64,000 nt of DNA from positions 50,656,276-50,720,275 of the forward strand of contig JAQNBH010000004.1 of the NCBI GenBank assembly GCA_028752905.1. Direction: 5' to 3'. Below, in pieces: positions 42,528-55,311 of this stretch (its first letter is position 1; each line of letters begins with the position of its first letter). The DNA is from Cladorhizidae sp. MBARI D1340-BT2 (Eukaryota; Porifera; Demospongiae; Poecilosclerida; Cladorhizidae). Under the pieces are notes generated by a model, which saw nothing but the letters and a program-made list of their open reading frames with translations, searched no databases and was not told where the DNA came from. Both the position numbers and the translations under genes were made by a program.

Positions 42528-43629
42528 TGCTCTGTAGATTTCTCATTGCTTTTATTGCCAACATTTCAATGGGAGGACTTTTGTCTCCAAGGCGATGAAG
42601 ACTGAAGTATTCCTGATGATTATAAAAGCATGAAGGTGTTCAAAGGGGAATTCCCCAGTACATTTGATGACGCGAGTTGAAAGTAATTGTACGAAAATTA
42701 ACGAATAGGAAAAGTGTTTTCAACTCCAGACATCTCTGAAGCTCTGAGTTAACTTTGTGGTCTTTCCTGCAAACAACATCTGAAACATACACAAACGACA
42801 AACAAACAATAAAAATTTAATTTTTTTTGTTGTAATTTGGTTAAAAAGGAAAGGAAAGGAAACAAGAGGTAGCCGTAGGACCACAGCTTGTTAAAAGATG
42901 ACCCTTTACCATTTCAACTTGTCCACCTATACTTATTGTATAGCTTGATGGTGAACATGATTTAAAGGATCATCAAACTCAAAGCTGCCTGCATACGTGT
43001 GTCCAGCTCGTTGCCTTGATATTTTTACCAACATAGTTTATCCTTTTTTTTTAATAAAACTGTTTTCTTTCTTCCTTCCTGTTACTAATGTAACTAAGGT
43101 GCTTGATGACAATACAAAGACAGGTCTGGAGAGTGAAACAGGTCCTGTAATAAAGATGGTTCAGATCATCTGGAAGAACCTCAAAAGAAGCAGGTAGCAG
43201 AAAACTTATACGCGTGTTGATATGCAGTGTAAGAACTTATGCACGTTCTGATTGGATATCTCTAAACGGGATCTGAAGGGGGACATTCCGAGCATTTTGC
43301 CTCTGTAGATCTGTCGATTCTTTAAATTGGTAAAGGGTCTGTACAAGACTAGTGCTGATATTGGTCTACATATGTGAGGTGTGTGACAGCCAGTCTTGCT
43401 AGACAGACTGACAGACTCTCAAACACTAGCAATGACATTGTGATCTCACAGGTCAAAGGTTGAATTCCCCGTGTTGTATTTGACCCTTTACCCAATCACT
43501 GCATTCCAAAGGGCCTGGCAGACTGACACAAAGAGTGTCTTGTATAGAGTGCCACTTGAAAGGGGGGGGGGGGCAACCCCTCTATAAGCTTGAAATTATG
43601 AAAAAGTTTATCATCGTCGTCGTCGTGGC
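42528..43629. other. Segmental unit, no gene seen, copy 2
   Basis: Mirrors 23950-24970. It contains GGTAAAGGGTC-type motifs at 42900-42910, 43329-43339 and 43482-43492 and a G run at 43562-43573. Confidence 0.5.
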
Positions 43630-43699
43630 CGTCATCATTATTATTGTTGTTGTTGTTGTTATTATTTTAATTATTATTATTATTATTATAATAATAATA

Positions 43700-43754
<55 letters not shown>

Positions 43755-43837
43755 TATTATTATTGTTATTTTTATTATTTATATTGTTTATTATTATTAT
43801 TATTATATTATTATTGTTATTGTTATTATTTATATTG

Positions 43838-43914
<77 letters not shown>

Positions 43915-43935
43915 ATGTATCATCATCGTCATTAT
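43630..43935. repeat. ATT microsatellite, copy 2
   Basis: It is a long ATT run, with GTT at the start and internal TTTATATTGTTTATT duplications. Poly-Ile and poly-Asn frames are artefacts. Confidence 0.95.
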
Positions 43936-44592
43936 TATTTACATTGTTATTGGATTTGATCACGTGGTAACGGAATTTCCCTTTCAATACATATGGGGAA
44001 AGAAAGACTCATCATTTTATAAAAACTATATCTCAGGCATCTAGGTCTCCATTGACACTTTAATGTTACTCAATATTTTATTTCCATAAATATTTTTGTC
44101 TTTGAGTGAGGTCTATCTTTGAGTGAGGCCAGGAAAAAAACACGTAATGGAATATCGTAAAATTAACATCAAATTTTCAGTGTTGCACACAGTGTCATAT
44201 AACCTGCTGTTCTTATATATAAATGGCTTAATGGTGGGATCTGGTATTGGTGCAGGGTTATCACACTATATATACATGAAGGCTTCAGCAATCCTTCTAG
44301 TAAAAAAAAAGCTAACGTAATTTCATAGTAATGGAATTTCAGATGTCTATAACCATGCATGGCTCTCCTGTGGACTGGATACTTGCTCTATCCATGTTGA
44401 TCACCTCATTTACCTGCTGGGTACAATTTATTTAATTCCATGCTATGTACAGCAACTAATCATTGGTACTGACTGCTTCACTTTTCTGATGCCTGCAATG
44501 AGTATCATATACATGTCTGTACAATGTAGGTGTACTGCTTTTGAGGATGATACAACAATCATATGGTATAGTCTCTGTACTTAGTGGTGTAC
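43936..44592. other. Segmental unit, no gene seen, copy 2
   Basis: Mirrors 22991-23640. There is no recognisable gene. It is missing from copy 3, where a deletion joins the equivalents of about 43183 and 44768. Confidence 0.5.
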
Positions 44593-45265
44593 TTAGCCCT
44601 CACTGCTCGCTGTGCAACCATGAACTCTAGAGTATTGTAGGCGTGAAGTTCCCTTCACCTGCAGCTCTGGGCACGCCCCACTGTTGTCTTGCCACTCTGG
44701 ATCCCTGTACACACCAGAGTTGCCCACCTTGTGGAGGAACTTCAGCTGCACCTGCTCTTCCTGCATGCTATGCATTGTTGCCATGTAGAGAAATACCAGC
44801 CTCGTTCTACCAACAAAACTGCCAGGTCCGAGGTCAGCCACTGCTCCAGGTTGGGTGTCTACTGAGGTGTCTGTGGTACTGCTTCTCCTTCTTGAATGCC
44901 CACCACCTATGGAGGTTCTGCCTCTTCTTCTCTCTCACTGCCTCTGTGTTGGTGGCTCTTGCCTTCTTCCTCTCAGAGTCTCTCTGCGCCTGCTCACCAT
45001 CTCTGCCCACTTCTGCTCATGGTAGTGGTGCTGTATCTCAGCAGCACTGAGTGCCATGCTGACTCAGACCTGAACAACATTGCAAACTAACTCACTGGAC
45101 AGAGTAATAAACATGGGCAGAAGAGGGCAGAGATGGTGAGCAGGCCTGGAAGCAGAGAGACTGTGAGAGGAAGAAGAAGGTCAGAGCCACCAACCCAGAG
45201 GCAGTGAGAGAGAAGCAGAGACAGAACATGTAGGTGGCTGGGCAGCCAAGAAGAGAACACTGTAC
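44593..45265 (-). other. Small open frames and inverted repeat, copy 2
   Basis: The minus strand encodes SMQEEQVQLKFLHKVGNSG and VYRDPEWQDNSGACPELQ, as in copy 1. Upstream, 44925-45040 and 45110-45245 form the imperfect inverted repeat described at 22331-22665. The function is unknown. Confidence 0.35.
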
Positions 45266-46480
45266 AACCCTCGCTTATCCAAACCCTTTGGGACCCAACC
45301 CTGTCTTGATCTATAAGCCCTGCAGCTGCATATGGGTGCTTTACTGATTGATGCAAGATCAGGTACACTACAATGTACAAATTGTACAAGAAGAGTTCAG
45401 ACAATATGCCCTTATATGTGAAACCTAGATGTCACCTGTGGGAGGTGAGAAAATGATCTAAAGTCCTCTAGTAGAGTGTGAAAGACTATTAATATAGTTG
45501 GCCATTGTTTTGCATGTGGTGACTTGGTATTACTTCTAGAAGTGGTCACAACCACTCTCAAAGTGTATTCATGCTAAATGTTAGGACTGGTCTTTGAAAT
45601 ACAATGAAAGGAAATACAATGAAAGGATATTGTATGAATATAATATTGCTTGCTGTTGGATTGCTCAAGAAGTTTTACTGAAAACAGTTTAAATTCCATT
45701 ACTGGCTAACGGAATTTCATAAAAGTGCCACTTTAGTACATAAAGAAAAATAGCAATATTTCATAACTGCCATGCACCCAGTGCAAGTTAGTGTGTGCCA
45801 ATAATATGCTTTCCTTCAGCTGTCTGCCTAAGATGGTTGTGTGTGACAGGAAGGAAAAAGGAAAATTGTGATGACAGAATTCATCACCACAATGCTACTA
45901 AAACCATATTATTCAAATATCGCTTGTGGATTATGTAACCACAAATAAAATTATTTCCATGCTAATTGGTTTTTAAATATCTCGAGTCACAGAAAAGAAG
46001 GTTCGACAAATCACAAATCTGACTTGTCCGAGACTAAAATGTTCCATAACTTCAAATGATATGTTCTTTAAACAAGCTTTTCAGAAATATGATGTTTCTT
46101 TGAATTCTATTTTTCACCTTAGATATTAACTCTTGCCTGATCAAGTCCATTATGTTGTTGTTGTTGTTGTTATTATTTACTACTACTACTATATATTAAT
46201 TAGAATGACCTCAATAATTTTACTCTCTCGATGTTTCGACTAGATGCTTGGACCAGGCCAGAAGACAGAAAGAACTGCGGCATTGCACATCAGCCTAGCA
46301 CCAAAGTGTGAGTGGTTCAATCGAGATTGTGGAATGGACTTGCTGGGGGGCCACTCGCAAGAGCCTGAACTTGAAGCCACACCCACCATAATTATTCTGT
46401 ATTCAGTTATTTATTATTCTTTGTTGATGTTTAATATCAAGCACGTCTTTTTATTTTATTAGTATTATTATTTTATATTA
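45266..46480. other. Segmental unit, no gene seen, copy 2
   Basis: Mirrors 21116-22330. A TTG/TTA run at 46155-46175 and a TAC run near 46179-46191 are the only features. A short duplication, AATACAATGAAAGGA, occurs near 45600-45625. Confidence 0.5.
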
Positions 46481-47485
46481 TTTTAATAAATACACCGAGT
46501 TCATTAACACCAAGTTCATTAACACCTAATTAACACATGCTAGTTATTAATTAACAATAAATAATAACTATAATAATTAAAAGTAGTCGGATGTTTCCTG
46601 CACTCGAGATGTTCCCAGCACAGCAGCAGCGTTTCCACGCTGTATTGCTACTGACAACCGTTGGAGCAAGTAGAAATGGGCCTTAGCCTCCCTAGTCTCC
46701 TCCTTAATTTTCCTGCCCAACTCCTTTTAATAAAGGACATTGGCCTCATCACCAAATATATACACCCGTGGTCTCCAAGCCCAGAGGAACGAAATAGTGG
46801 GTGTCTTTGATTGAACGATACTTTCGTTTCTTCAGGAATTCAGCTCTGTTGGCAACCGTTCCAGGATCTCCAGACCTCAAATCCGCATAAGAGGGAGCAA
46901 ACATGTCTGAACATGTGGCATCCCAAACCAGAACCTTCCCATTCCTCCAGGGCACAACTGTGGCACCATCAGGATGTTTGCCATCATCACGATCCAAGCC
47001 TACTGGTTCCAGGTAAGAGGGGATTTTGGCGGAACATAGAGATCTTTGGATCCCTTGATTAATAGCAGCATGTCGAGAGTGGCGGCCCCGACTCTTTCTG
47101 CAATTGAGTCCATGAGTACCCTGCTGGTCAACTTGAGCTCCACACTGAAGACGCTGGTGAGGACTACAAAGTGGTACACCAAGACGAAAACCTGTGGCTA
47201 CACGAATCACATCGTCATCCATCCTCAAACCAACTGCAGACATAGGGAGGGCATGGAGCCAGGCACCTGCTTCACTCTTGGTATATAGCAGCTCTAACAA
47301 CGAGCACGCGCAGTATCATCTTGTGCTCCCTCCACAAGCTTGTCTAGGCAGGCCTTCACGTGCGGAGTGTCCCAACTCTTTTGGGAAAAGGATGACTCAT
47401 CTGAGGGAGCGGGAACATTTATGTCTTTGTTCCACACATCCATACCTAACTGAAAAGCAGGATCACTGCAGCCCTCAAATCTACT
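46481..47485 (-). mobile_element. Retroelement fragment inserted in copy 2 only
   Basis: The ATT-rich sequence around it is continuous in copy 3 (61440-61520) but here is separated by about 1 kb. The insert encodes the C-terminal part of a retroelement protein (next entry) with a frameshift near 47290. Further upstream residues are readable in another frame (DTPHVKACLDKLVEGAQDDT). I see no clear target duplication, because the site is ATT-rich. It is a 5'-truncated fragment. Confidence 0.65.
46749..47300 (-). pseudogene. Retroelement C-terminal region: zinc-binding stretch and endonuclease-like motif
   Basis: The 183-codon frame begins with EAGAWLHALPMSAVGLRMDD. A Cys/His cluster follows (C53, H63, C67, H74, H77; GTHGLNC, GRHSRH). 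Then come KHPDG (110-112) and VLVWDATCSD (126-129), resembling the PD-(D/E)xK layout of restriction-like endonuclease domains in some non-LTR retroelements. The end reads YFVPLGLETTG. This region is found after RT in a family of elements abundant in marine invertebrates; I do not know its formal class. It lacks RT itself and is frameshifted near 47290, so it is a relic. Confidence 0.65.
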
Positions 47486-47684
47486 ATTATTATTATTATT
47501 ATTATTCTTTTTTTTGGTTTTTGTTCCTTATATTATTTTTGTTCCTTATATTATTATAAAAACTGATAATAATAACAAAAAAACAACAATGATTATGATT
47601 ATTATTTTATAATTAAAAGAAAATGTCATCAGACTCATCAGAGTCCTATTATTATTATTTTGATTTTTTAATTTTTTTTATTAA

Positions 47685-47775
<91 letters not shown>

Positions 47776-47861
47776 AGTATTATTATTATTATTATTATTA
47801 TTGTTATTATTATTATTATTATTATATATATTTAATTTTTTGATTTATTTATGTTTCTGGT
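47486..47861. repeat. ATT microsatellite, copy 2
   Basis: A long ATT tract (core 47690-47830) with flanking T-rich DNA. It contains a direct repeat of TTTTGTTCCTTATATTATT near 47520-47560. Confidence 0.9.
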
Positions 47862-48330
47862 AGTGAATCCAGGGTCATTCACCCTTTTGGGTTCACTGAT
47901 TGGTGGAGTGAAAGGCATTGTTGGGAAGAAGATGGATTCATTGTGCATGTTTGGGAGAGAGACTTAGTTACCTCCATGCTCGTGATGCATTGCATCTCCT
48001 CCGTCATGCATTTTGCATTCCCAAACTATTACTTTCATCTCCTTCCTTCTCTTCTCCACTACTACTACATTCAGCTGCTGAGTGCCGCTCATTCTGAAAC
48101 TTATCGTGCATGTTTGCTAACGGCATGGAAAGAATCTGGTGCTTGGCTCAATGTCATCCCAGTGGCATCTGCAAAGATCCCATCTCAACTCGAACCCAAT
48201 GGAGTGTTCAGATCAAATGGCAAACAGCCGGATGGCATCAGTTTGGTCCCATGAAAAGTGTGGTGCATCACTAGTGTGGGATGTTACATGCCTAGACACC
48301 TGCCCAGACACCTATGCACCAGCTGTAATA
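47862..48330 (+). pseudogene. Decayed retroelement fragment, copy 2
   Basis: Same fragment as 20500-20945. Frames carry ETYRACLLTAWKESGAWLNV and SAKIPSQLEPNGVFRSNGKQ then PDGISLVP. The frame stops after VP in this copy. Confidence 0.6.
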
Positions 48331-48812
48331 TAATGGAGATTAAGTATTGTAGTCCAAAAATACATAATAAAGTTCATTTACCTGTCCGTGCAGTAGTTGA
48401 GTTCATAAGCAAGTGCATTTATTTGCTTGCTGTATATTTTGATGAGGAAATTCGATCAAGTTCTGGTTTTGGTTTTCTATATTTTTTATCTTTTTTGTCT
48501 ATTTATCCACCGACACCACACAACCACACCATACACACCATACACACACACACACCAGGTGATTGAACAAATAAGGATGGAACATATGGGGGAAACATTT
48601 CATCCTGTCTGTTATGTTACTTTTCCCTCCTTGGGATATTGTATACCATGTCCATGTTCATAAATTTGCTATTATAAGAATCCCATGGCCGTTTCTTTAA
48701 TTCAGCCAAGCACAAGAATTGGTAAGGAACATCAACAGAATAGTCGTGTGTGTGTATGCATGTGTGTGTACGTGTGTGTGACTGAGCCTGGCTGAGCTGG
48801 TGCAGCAGCTAC
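48331..48812. other. Segmental unit, CA/GT runs, no gene seen
   Basis: Mirrors 20020-20500. It has CACACC/ACACAC runs near 48515-48558 and a GTGTG stretch near 48745-48780. Confidence 0.5.
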
Positions 48813-49553
48813 ATGCTTTCTCTGCAAAGAAGTGAATGGTCAACTGCTTTCATGAAAGGCTCACTCCGTGGAGAGAAAAATTTAGATAGAGAAGGTGCTC
48901 ATGGTGGCAATGGAGAACCTGCCAGCTGGGGACCAGCCAGTGGCCTCAACTCAATAATTAAATTCCCCTATTCAGCTAACAGTGGTTGCACTGTGCTACA
49001 GCTTAATACTCTGCAACCTTATTGATATATGTATACATAATTATAGGACTTATGCAAGTGTATCACAACCTTTAGCTAATGCAGCTATATTTAATTCTAG
49101 CAAATTATATAGTTTACACTCAGTTTGTCTACTGAGAATCTTCTTCTAAGAAATAAAGAGGACCTGCAGGCAATCTGCAATTTGTTGGATTATACTTGTA
49201 GCAATAGAGTAGCACTTGATTATTCCTCCATATCATGTGCAAATGTTAGCACATATTTGAAAGTAGCTGTAGCGGATCCTCTACCAAGGCTCTAAGTCTT
49301 AATTATAAACATGAAGCTCATGCAAGACTTCCTTTGCTGCATTCATAGTGATGAGAATAATGTCCAGAGACAGGGAGGTTTAAAAATCTGCAATCAAGGA
49401 TGCCAGGAAAGATTTCCTGCCTCTTCCATTTATGCCCTGCCACCAAACTTGGCTGAGAAAAATATAAAGCTTCCTGGGGCACCAATCCTAAAAAAAAACA
49501 AGAAACTGCGATACTATAATGAAGGCACTGTTCTCTTCACAGCTGCGCAGTGA
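48813..49553 (+). other. Exon-like open frames, copy 2, with empty site of element C
   Basis: Frames MLSLQRSEWSTAFMKGS (48813-49025), TENLLLRNKEDLQAICNLLD (from 49130) and MKLMQDFLCCIHSDENN (49311-49553) match the copies around element C. CATAT at 49229-49233 is the unfilled target site of element C. A 6-bp difference before 49311 introduces a stop that copy 1 lacks. I do not recognise the product. Confidence 0.4.
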
Positions 49554-49848
49554 ATCCGTGAAGGGTGTTGTCCACAGACAATTTGTCACCCTAAAGTCGT
49601 CGCAGCATAATCTATGAAAAGGGAGTCTCGTAGTTGCTGAACCCCAGCAAACAGATAACAATATAACTATCTAGCTTGCCTTATTGCATAGGGAATCGCG
49701 AGACTAATATTATACGCTGGACAAAATCACTGACCGCGCAAATTTCACGCATTGTCGATCCTTTACCTTTTCCCCAGGGTAAATGGAAAAGGGTCGTGCA
49801 TTCACTGAAACAAGATCTTTCGTGTTAGCAGAGGAACAGCAGAATTAG
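49554..49848. other. Segmental unit with CCTTTACC...GGTAAATGG...AAAGGGTC cluster
   Basis: GATCCTTTACCTTTTCCCC followed by GGGTAAATGGAAAAGGGTCG at about 49757-49797 makes an imperfect inverted repeat of the recurring motif. It is present in all copies (13527-13568, 36487-36528, 63738-63778). Confidence 0.5.
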
Positions 49849-49919
49849 ATGTACCTTACCGCACCGCTGGAAGACCTAAAGCAATTGGAAGCTGAGGGAG
49901 TGTGCATCCAAAAGTTCAG
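49849..49919 (+). other. Exon-like segment, copy 2
   Basis: ATG at 49849, a 71-nt open frame ending CAG|GTGAGA. It is identical in layout to 13407-13477 and 63831-63901. Confidence 0.4.
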
Positions 49920-50106
49920 GTGAGATATCTATGAACCAACTCTCAGTTGACATCACGATATTACAATAAATCAACTTGAAATTTAATCTCTGGTGAGAAG
50001 GTCATTGTAATAAGATATCTATGGTTGACTTAGTATAACCAGGTGGCTTGGTTGCAATAGTCTAGGTTCTCAATGAACTCTCAGTTGACATAATAACATT
50101 ACGATA

Positions 50107-50154
50107 ACCTTCTCAATAATCAACTTACAATTTCAAGTTGATTATTGAGAAGGT
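50107..50154. repeat. Perfect 20-bp-arm hairpin
   Basis: ACCTTCTCAATAATCAACTT, an 8-base loop, then the exact reverse complement. It lies close to the end of the unit. It would form a strong stem in RNA or single-stranded DNA. Confidence 0.9.
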
Positions 50155-50370
50155 AACTGTAAAGTCATAGGTTGTTGTTAGTTTTTGACAGTGGCTAGAG
50201 AGACAGTGGTTAGAGTTCTTGTAGAGACCTAATTCAAACAGCAGTGGTTGCCCACTTCCTTCACTCCTCAAGTTTTAGTCATGGAAGTGACTGCCTCTCA
50301 TTCATTATTGTTTGATTCTACTTCTCTTTAGCCATTTTTTTATCATCAATAATTGTTATGTACTGGGCCT

Positions 50371-50460
50371 CGTACAGAGGAAAGGGGGTCAGAATGGCGG
50401 GAGATCTTCTAAGAAAATCCTCCTCCCCCCCCCCCCTCCACCCAATCCAGTCATATTATA
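50371..50460. other. C-rich junction between copies 2 and 3
   Basis: A run of C (about 50427-50438) and short AT-rich sequence that has no partner in copy 1. It marks where unit 2 ends. Confidence 0.5.
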
Positions 50461-51258
<798 letters not shown>

Positions 51259-52051
51259 CATGTACATGTATCTATGTGTGTATGTATTAAATACATAGGG
51301 ACATATGATGCATGTATCTATGTGTGTGTATATTAAATACATAGGGACATATGATGCATGTATCTTATCTATGTGTGTGTATATTAAATACATAGGGACA
51401 TATGATGCATGTATCTATGTGTGTGTATATTAAATACATAGGGACATATGATGCATGTATCTATGTGTGTGTATATTAAATACATAGGGACATATGATGC
51501 ATGTATCTATGTGTGTGTATATTAAATACATAGGGACATGTGATGCATGTATCTATGTGTGTGTATATTAAATACATAGGGACATATGATGCATGTATCT
51601 ATGTGTGTGTATATTAAATACATAGGGACATATGATGCATGTATCTATGTGTGTGTGTATTAAATACATAGGGACATATGATGCATGTATCTATGTGTGT
51701 GTATATTAAATACATAGGGACATATGATGCATGTATCTATGTGTGTGTATATTAAATACATAGGGACATGTGATGCATGTAGCTATGTGTGTGTATATTA
51801 AATACATAGGGACATGTGATGCATGTATCTATGTGTGTGTGTATTAAATACATAGGGACATATGATGCATGTATCTATGTGTGTGTGTATTAAATACATA
51901 GGGACATATGATGCATGTATCTATGTGTGTGTATATTAAATACATAGGGACATATGATGCATGTATCTATGTGTGTGTATATTAAATACATAGGGACATA
52001 TGTATGTATGTGTGTATGTGTGTGTGCATAATTATGCATAGGGACATGTGT
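51259..52051. repeat. 46-bp satellite, copy 3
   Basis: About 17 units in the same orientation as copy 2, with the same exit sequence GCATAATTATGCATAGGGACATGTG. Confidence 0.95.
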
Positions 52052-53383
52052 GTCCTAAATATGGTAAAGGGTGACATCTATGATTGGGTATATAGTTCTG
52101 GAGTTACTGTGTAACTTCTTGTAAGCAGCTGCTAATAGAAACAAGACAGAAAAGTGTTAGTAGACCACACCCACTTATAAACTCTTTATAATGATCACAC
52201 TATTATACTGCCTTTGCAATTAATGTTGCTATCATTACTGTATGGAGGATAGTTTCCTTGAGGCAATAATTATGTCTAATAATTATTGTGGGGAAAGAGT
52301 CGTGGTTTTGTAATGCACTTGCTAATTACGCATGTCTGGTGCTGAAGTCTAGGCATATTAGCTGTGTCTGATAACCACACCTCTTTTCAGTTTGTTCTAT
52401 GGAAAAAAATGAGCGATATCAATTTCCCCCGGAGTAAGGGTGTGGTTTGAAGAGACCACACCCATTGTATAAAGGTAATTTGGGATGGTGTCTCTGGCGA
52501 GCAACTGCAGTTCTTGCCAGAGACTCATAATCAGCAGGTGTATTTTGTGTGGGAGGTGCTGAAGTCTGGGCATATTAGCTGGTCATGTTCTCAGGAAGAT
52601 GTCTTCAGTCTGTGCTCTACTATTGCTATGAGGTGGAGTGATTCATGGCATAGTTGCAGGTGCTGGACGCAAGTTGTCCTTTTAGCCTTATTCAAGTAGG
52701 GAGACAGGGCATGGGAATAGAAATCACTAGCTAGCTAACGGTCCAGCACAATTCACAATACTAGGAGATCTCTCTAGAGCCATGCTGAGAGGGTGTGTTC
52801 ACATGTGGATATGTGTTCCTCATGAAATGCAGGTATTCTATTTCTCGTGAGTGAACCCTTTACCAACTTTGTGAGGGTGTAGCTCACAGTAAGTACAGTA
52901 ATCCTTAGGTGGAAATGGGGGTTTTCCCTCACCATGAAAGGCATGAACTGGATGATGTTCAGTTGGTAAAGGGTCAACAGATGTGTGTGGTCTACAGATG
53001 TATTATTTAATGAAGCATTGTTATCTTGTGAATATGCTGAGTGTGCGTGAGAGAGGGGGAGGGGAGGACCTAGAGGGGCTTAGTTTCTGATATCACGTCA
53101 ACTGTGCCTCGCAGAGTTGTGGCTATCAGCCAACTCGCCCCTGTTTATCCCCAGAGATTTATATTGGGGGTGTGGCAAAAAGGATACCCCCTCCCTCTCC
53201 CATCTCTAATTTTTATTTGTTATCTCCAGCTCAAACCCTGACCCCTGTACCTTGTTAAGGTGCCTCACTCACTCAAGACAATGTCCTGCTGCACAAATAC
53301 AGACCATTAACACACACTCAGTTATGTCATCTGCTACTTGGACATCAGCTTATAAATTATTTATTTATGTTGCCTTATTTTCA
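52052..53383. other. Spacer between 46-bp and 60-bp arrays, copy 3
   Basis: Closest to the copy 1 spacer. It has AACCCTTTACC near 52855 and GGTAAAGGGTC at 52965-52975. It ends in TTGCCTTATTTTCAGGTCACTAG, a good splice-acceptor context directly before the array. Confidence 0.55.
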
Positions 53384-55311
53384 GGTCACTAGTGGGACAG
53401 TAGATCTGTACGGGAGACATGTGGTTGCCTCTGAGTTAGCTCATGGCACCAGTGAGAGACTAGGTCTGTACGGGAGACATGTGGTTGCCTCTGAGTTAGC
53501 TCATGGCACCAGTGAGAGAGTAGGTCTGTATGGGAGACATGTGGTTGCCTCTGAGTTAGCTCATGGCACCAGTGAGAGAGTAGGTCTGTACGGGAGGCAT
53601 GTGGTTGCCTCTGAGTTAGCTCATGGCACCAGTGAGAGAGTAGGTCTGTACGGGAGACATGTTGTTGCCTCTGAGTTAGCTCATGGCACCAGTGAGAGAG
53701 TAGGTCTGTACTGGACACATGTGGTTGCCTCTGAGTTAGCTCATGGCACCAGTGAGAGAGTAGGTCTGTATGGGAGACATGTGGTTGCCTCTGAGTTAGC
53801 CCATGGCACCAGTGAGAGAGTAGGTTTGTACGGGAGACATGTGGTTGCCTCTGAGTTAGCTCATGGCACCAGTGAGAGAGTAGGTCTGTACTGGACACAT
53901 GTGGTTGCCTCTGAGTTAGCTCATGGCACCAGTGAGAGAGTAGGTCTGTATGGGAGACATGTGGTTGCCTCTGAGTTAGCTCATGGCACCAGTGAGAGAG
54001 TAGGTCTGTATGGGAGACATGTGGTTGCCTCTGAGTTAGCTCATGGCACCAGTGAGAGAGTAGGTTTGTACGGGAGACATGTGGTTGCCTCTGAGTTAGC
54101 TCATGGCACCAGTGAGAGACTAGGTCTGTATGGGAGACATGTGGTTGCCTCTGAGTTAGCTCATGGCACCAGTGAGAGAGTAGGTCTGTACTGGACACAT
54201 GTGGTTGCCTCTGAGTTAGCTCATGGCACCAGTGAGAGAGTAGGTCTGTATGGGAGACATGTGGTTGCCTCTGAGTTAGCTCATGGCACCAGTGAGAGAG
54301 TAGGTCTGTACTGGACACATGTGGTTGCCTCTGAGTTAGCTCATGGCACCAGTGAGAGAGTAGGTCTGTATGGGAGACATGTGGTTGCCTCTGAGTTAGC
54401 TCATGGCACCAGTGAGAGAGTAGGTTTGTACGGGAGACATGTGGTTGCCTCTGAGTTAGCTCATGGCACCAGTGAGAGACTAGGTCTGTATGGGAGACAT
54501 GTGGTTGCCTCTGAGTTAGCTCATGGCACCAGTGAGAGAGTAGGTCTGTACTGGACACATGTGGTTGCCTCTGAGTTAGCTCATGGCACCAGTGAGAGAG
54601 TAGGTTTGTACGGGAGACATGTGGTTGCCTCTGAGTTAGCTCATGGCACCAGTGAGAAAGTAGGTCTGTATGGGAGACATGTGGTTGCCTCTGAGTTAGC
54701 TCATGGCACCAGTGAGAGAGTAGGTCTGTACGGGAGACATGTGGTTGCCTCTGAGTTAGCTCATGGCACCAGTGAGAGAGTAGGTTTGTACGTGAGACAT
54801 GTGGTTGCCTCTGAGTTAGCTCATGGCACCAGTGAGAGAGTAGGTCTGTATGGGAGACATGTGGTTGCCTCTGAGTTAGCTCATGGCACCAGTGAGAGAG
54901 TAGGTTTGTACGGGAGACATGTGGTTGCCTCTGAGTTAGCTCATGGCACCAGTAAGAGAGTAGTTCTGTACGGGAGACATGTGGTTGCCTCTGAGTTAGC
55001 TCATGGCACCAGTGAGAGAGTAGGTCTGTACTGGACACATGTGGTTGCCTCTGAGTTAGCTCATGGCACCAGTGAGAGAGTAGGTCTGTACGGGAGACAT
55101 GTGGTTGCCTCTGAGTTAGCGCATGGCACCAGTGAGAGAGTAGGTCTGTACGGGAGACATGTGGTTGCCTCTGAGTTAGCTCATGGCACCAGTGAGAGAG
55201 TAGGTTTGTACGGGAGACATGTGGTTGCCTCTGAGTTAGCTCATGGCACCAGTGAGAGAGTAGGTCTGTACGGGAGACATGTGGTTGCCTCTCATGGCAC
55301 CAGTGAGAGAT
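53384..55311 (+). repeat. 60-bp satellite, copy 3, open on both strands
   Basis: About 32 units. The plus frame is open for 653 codons (53367-55328) and the minus frame for 654. Variants include TACTGGACACAT (Gly-Arg to Trp-Thr), many TAC/TAT and CTG/TTG changes, and block repeats such as 53701-53820 and 53881-54000. Many unit differences are synonymous in the plus frame. Confidence 0.95.

Larger units (their letters stand above)
36300..50370 (+). repeat. Segmental duplication copy 2
   Basis: Mirror image of copy 1 and in the same orientation as copy 3. The first part (36300-36845) is a truncated unit end. The satellite block and the full unit follow, to CTGGGCCTCGTACA at 50370. It carries an extra retroelement insertion (46481-47485) that the other two copies lack. 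Confidence 0.85.
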
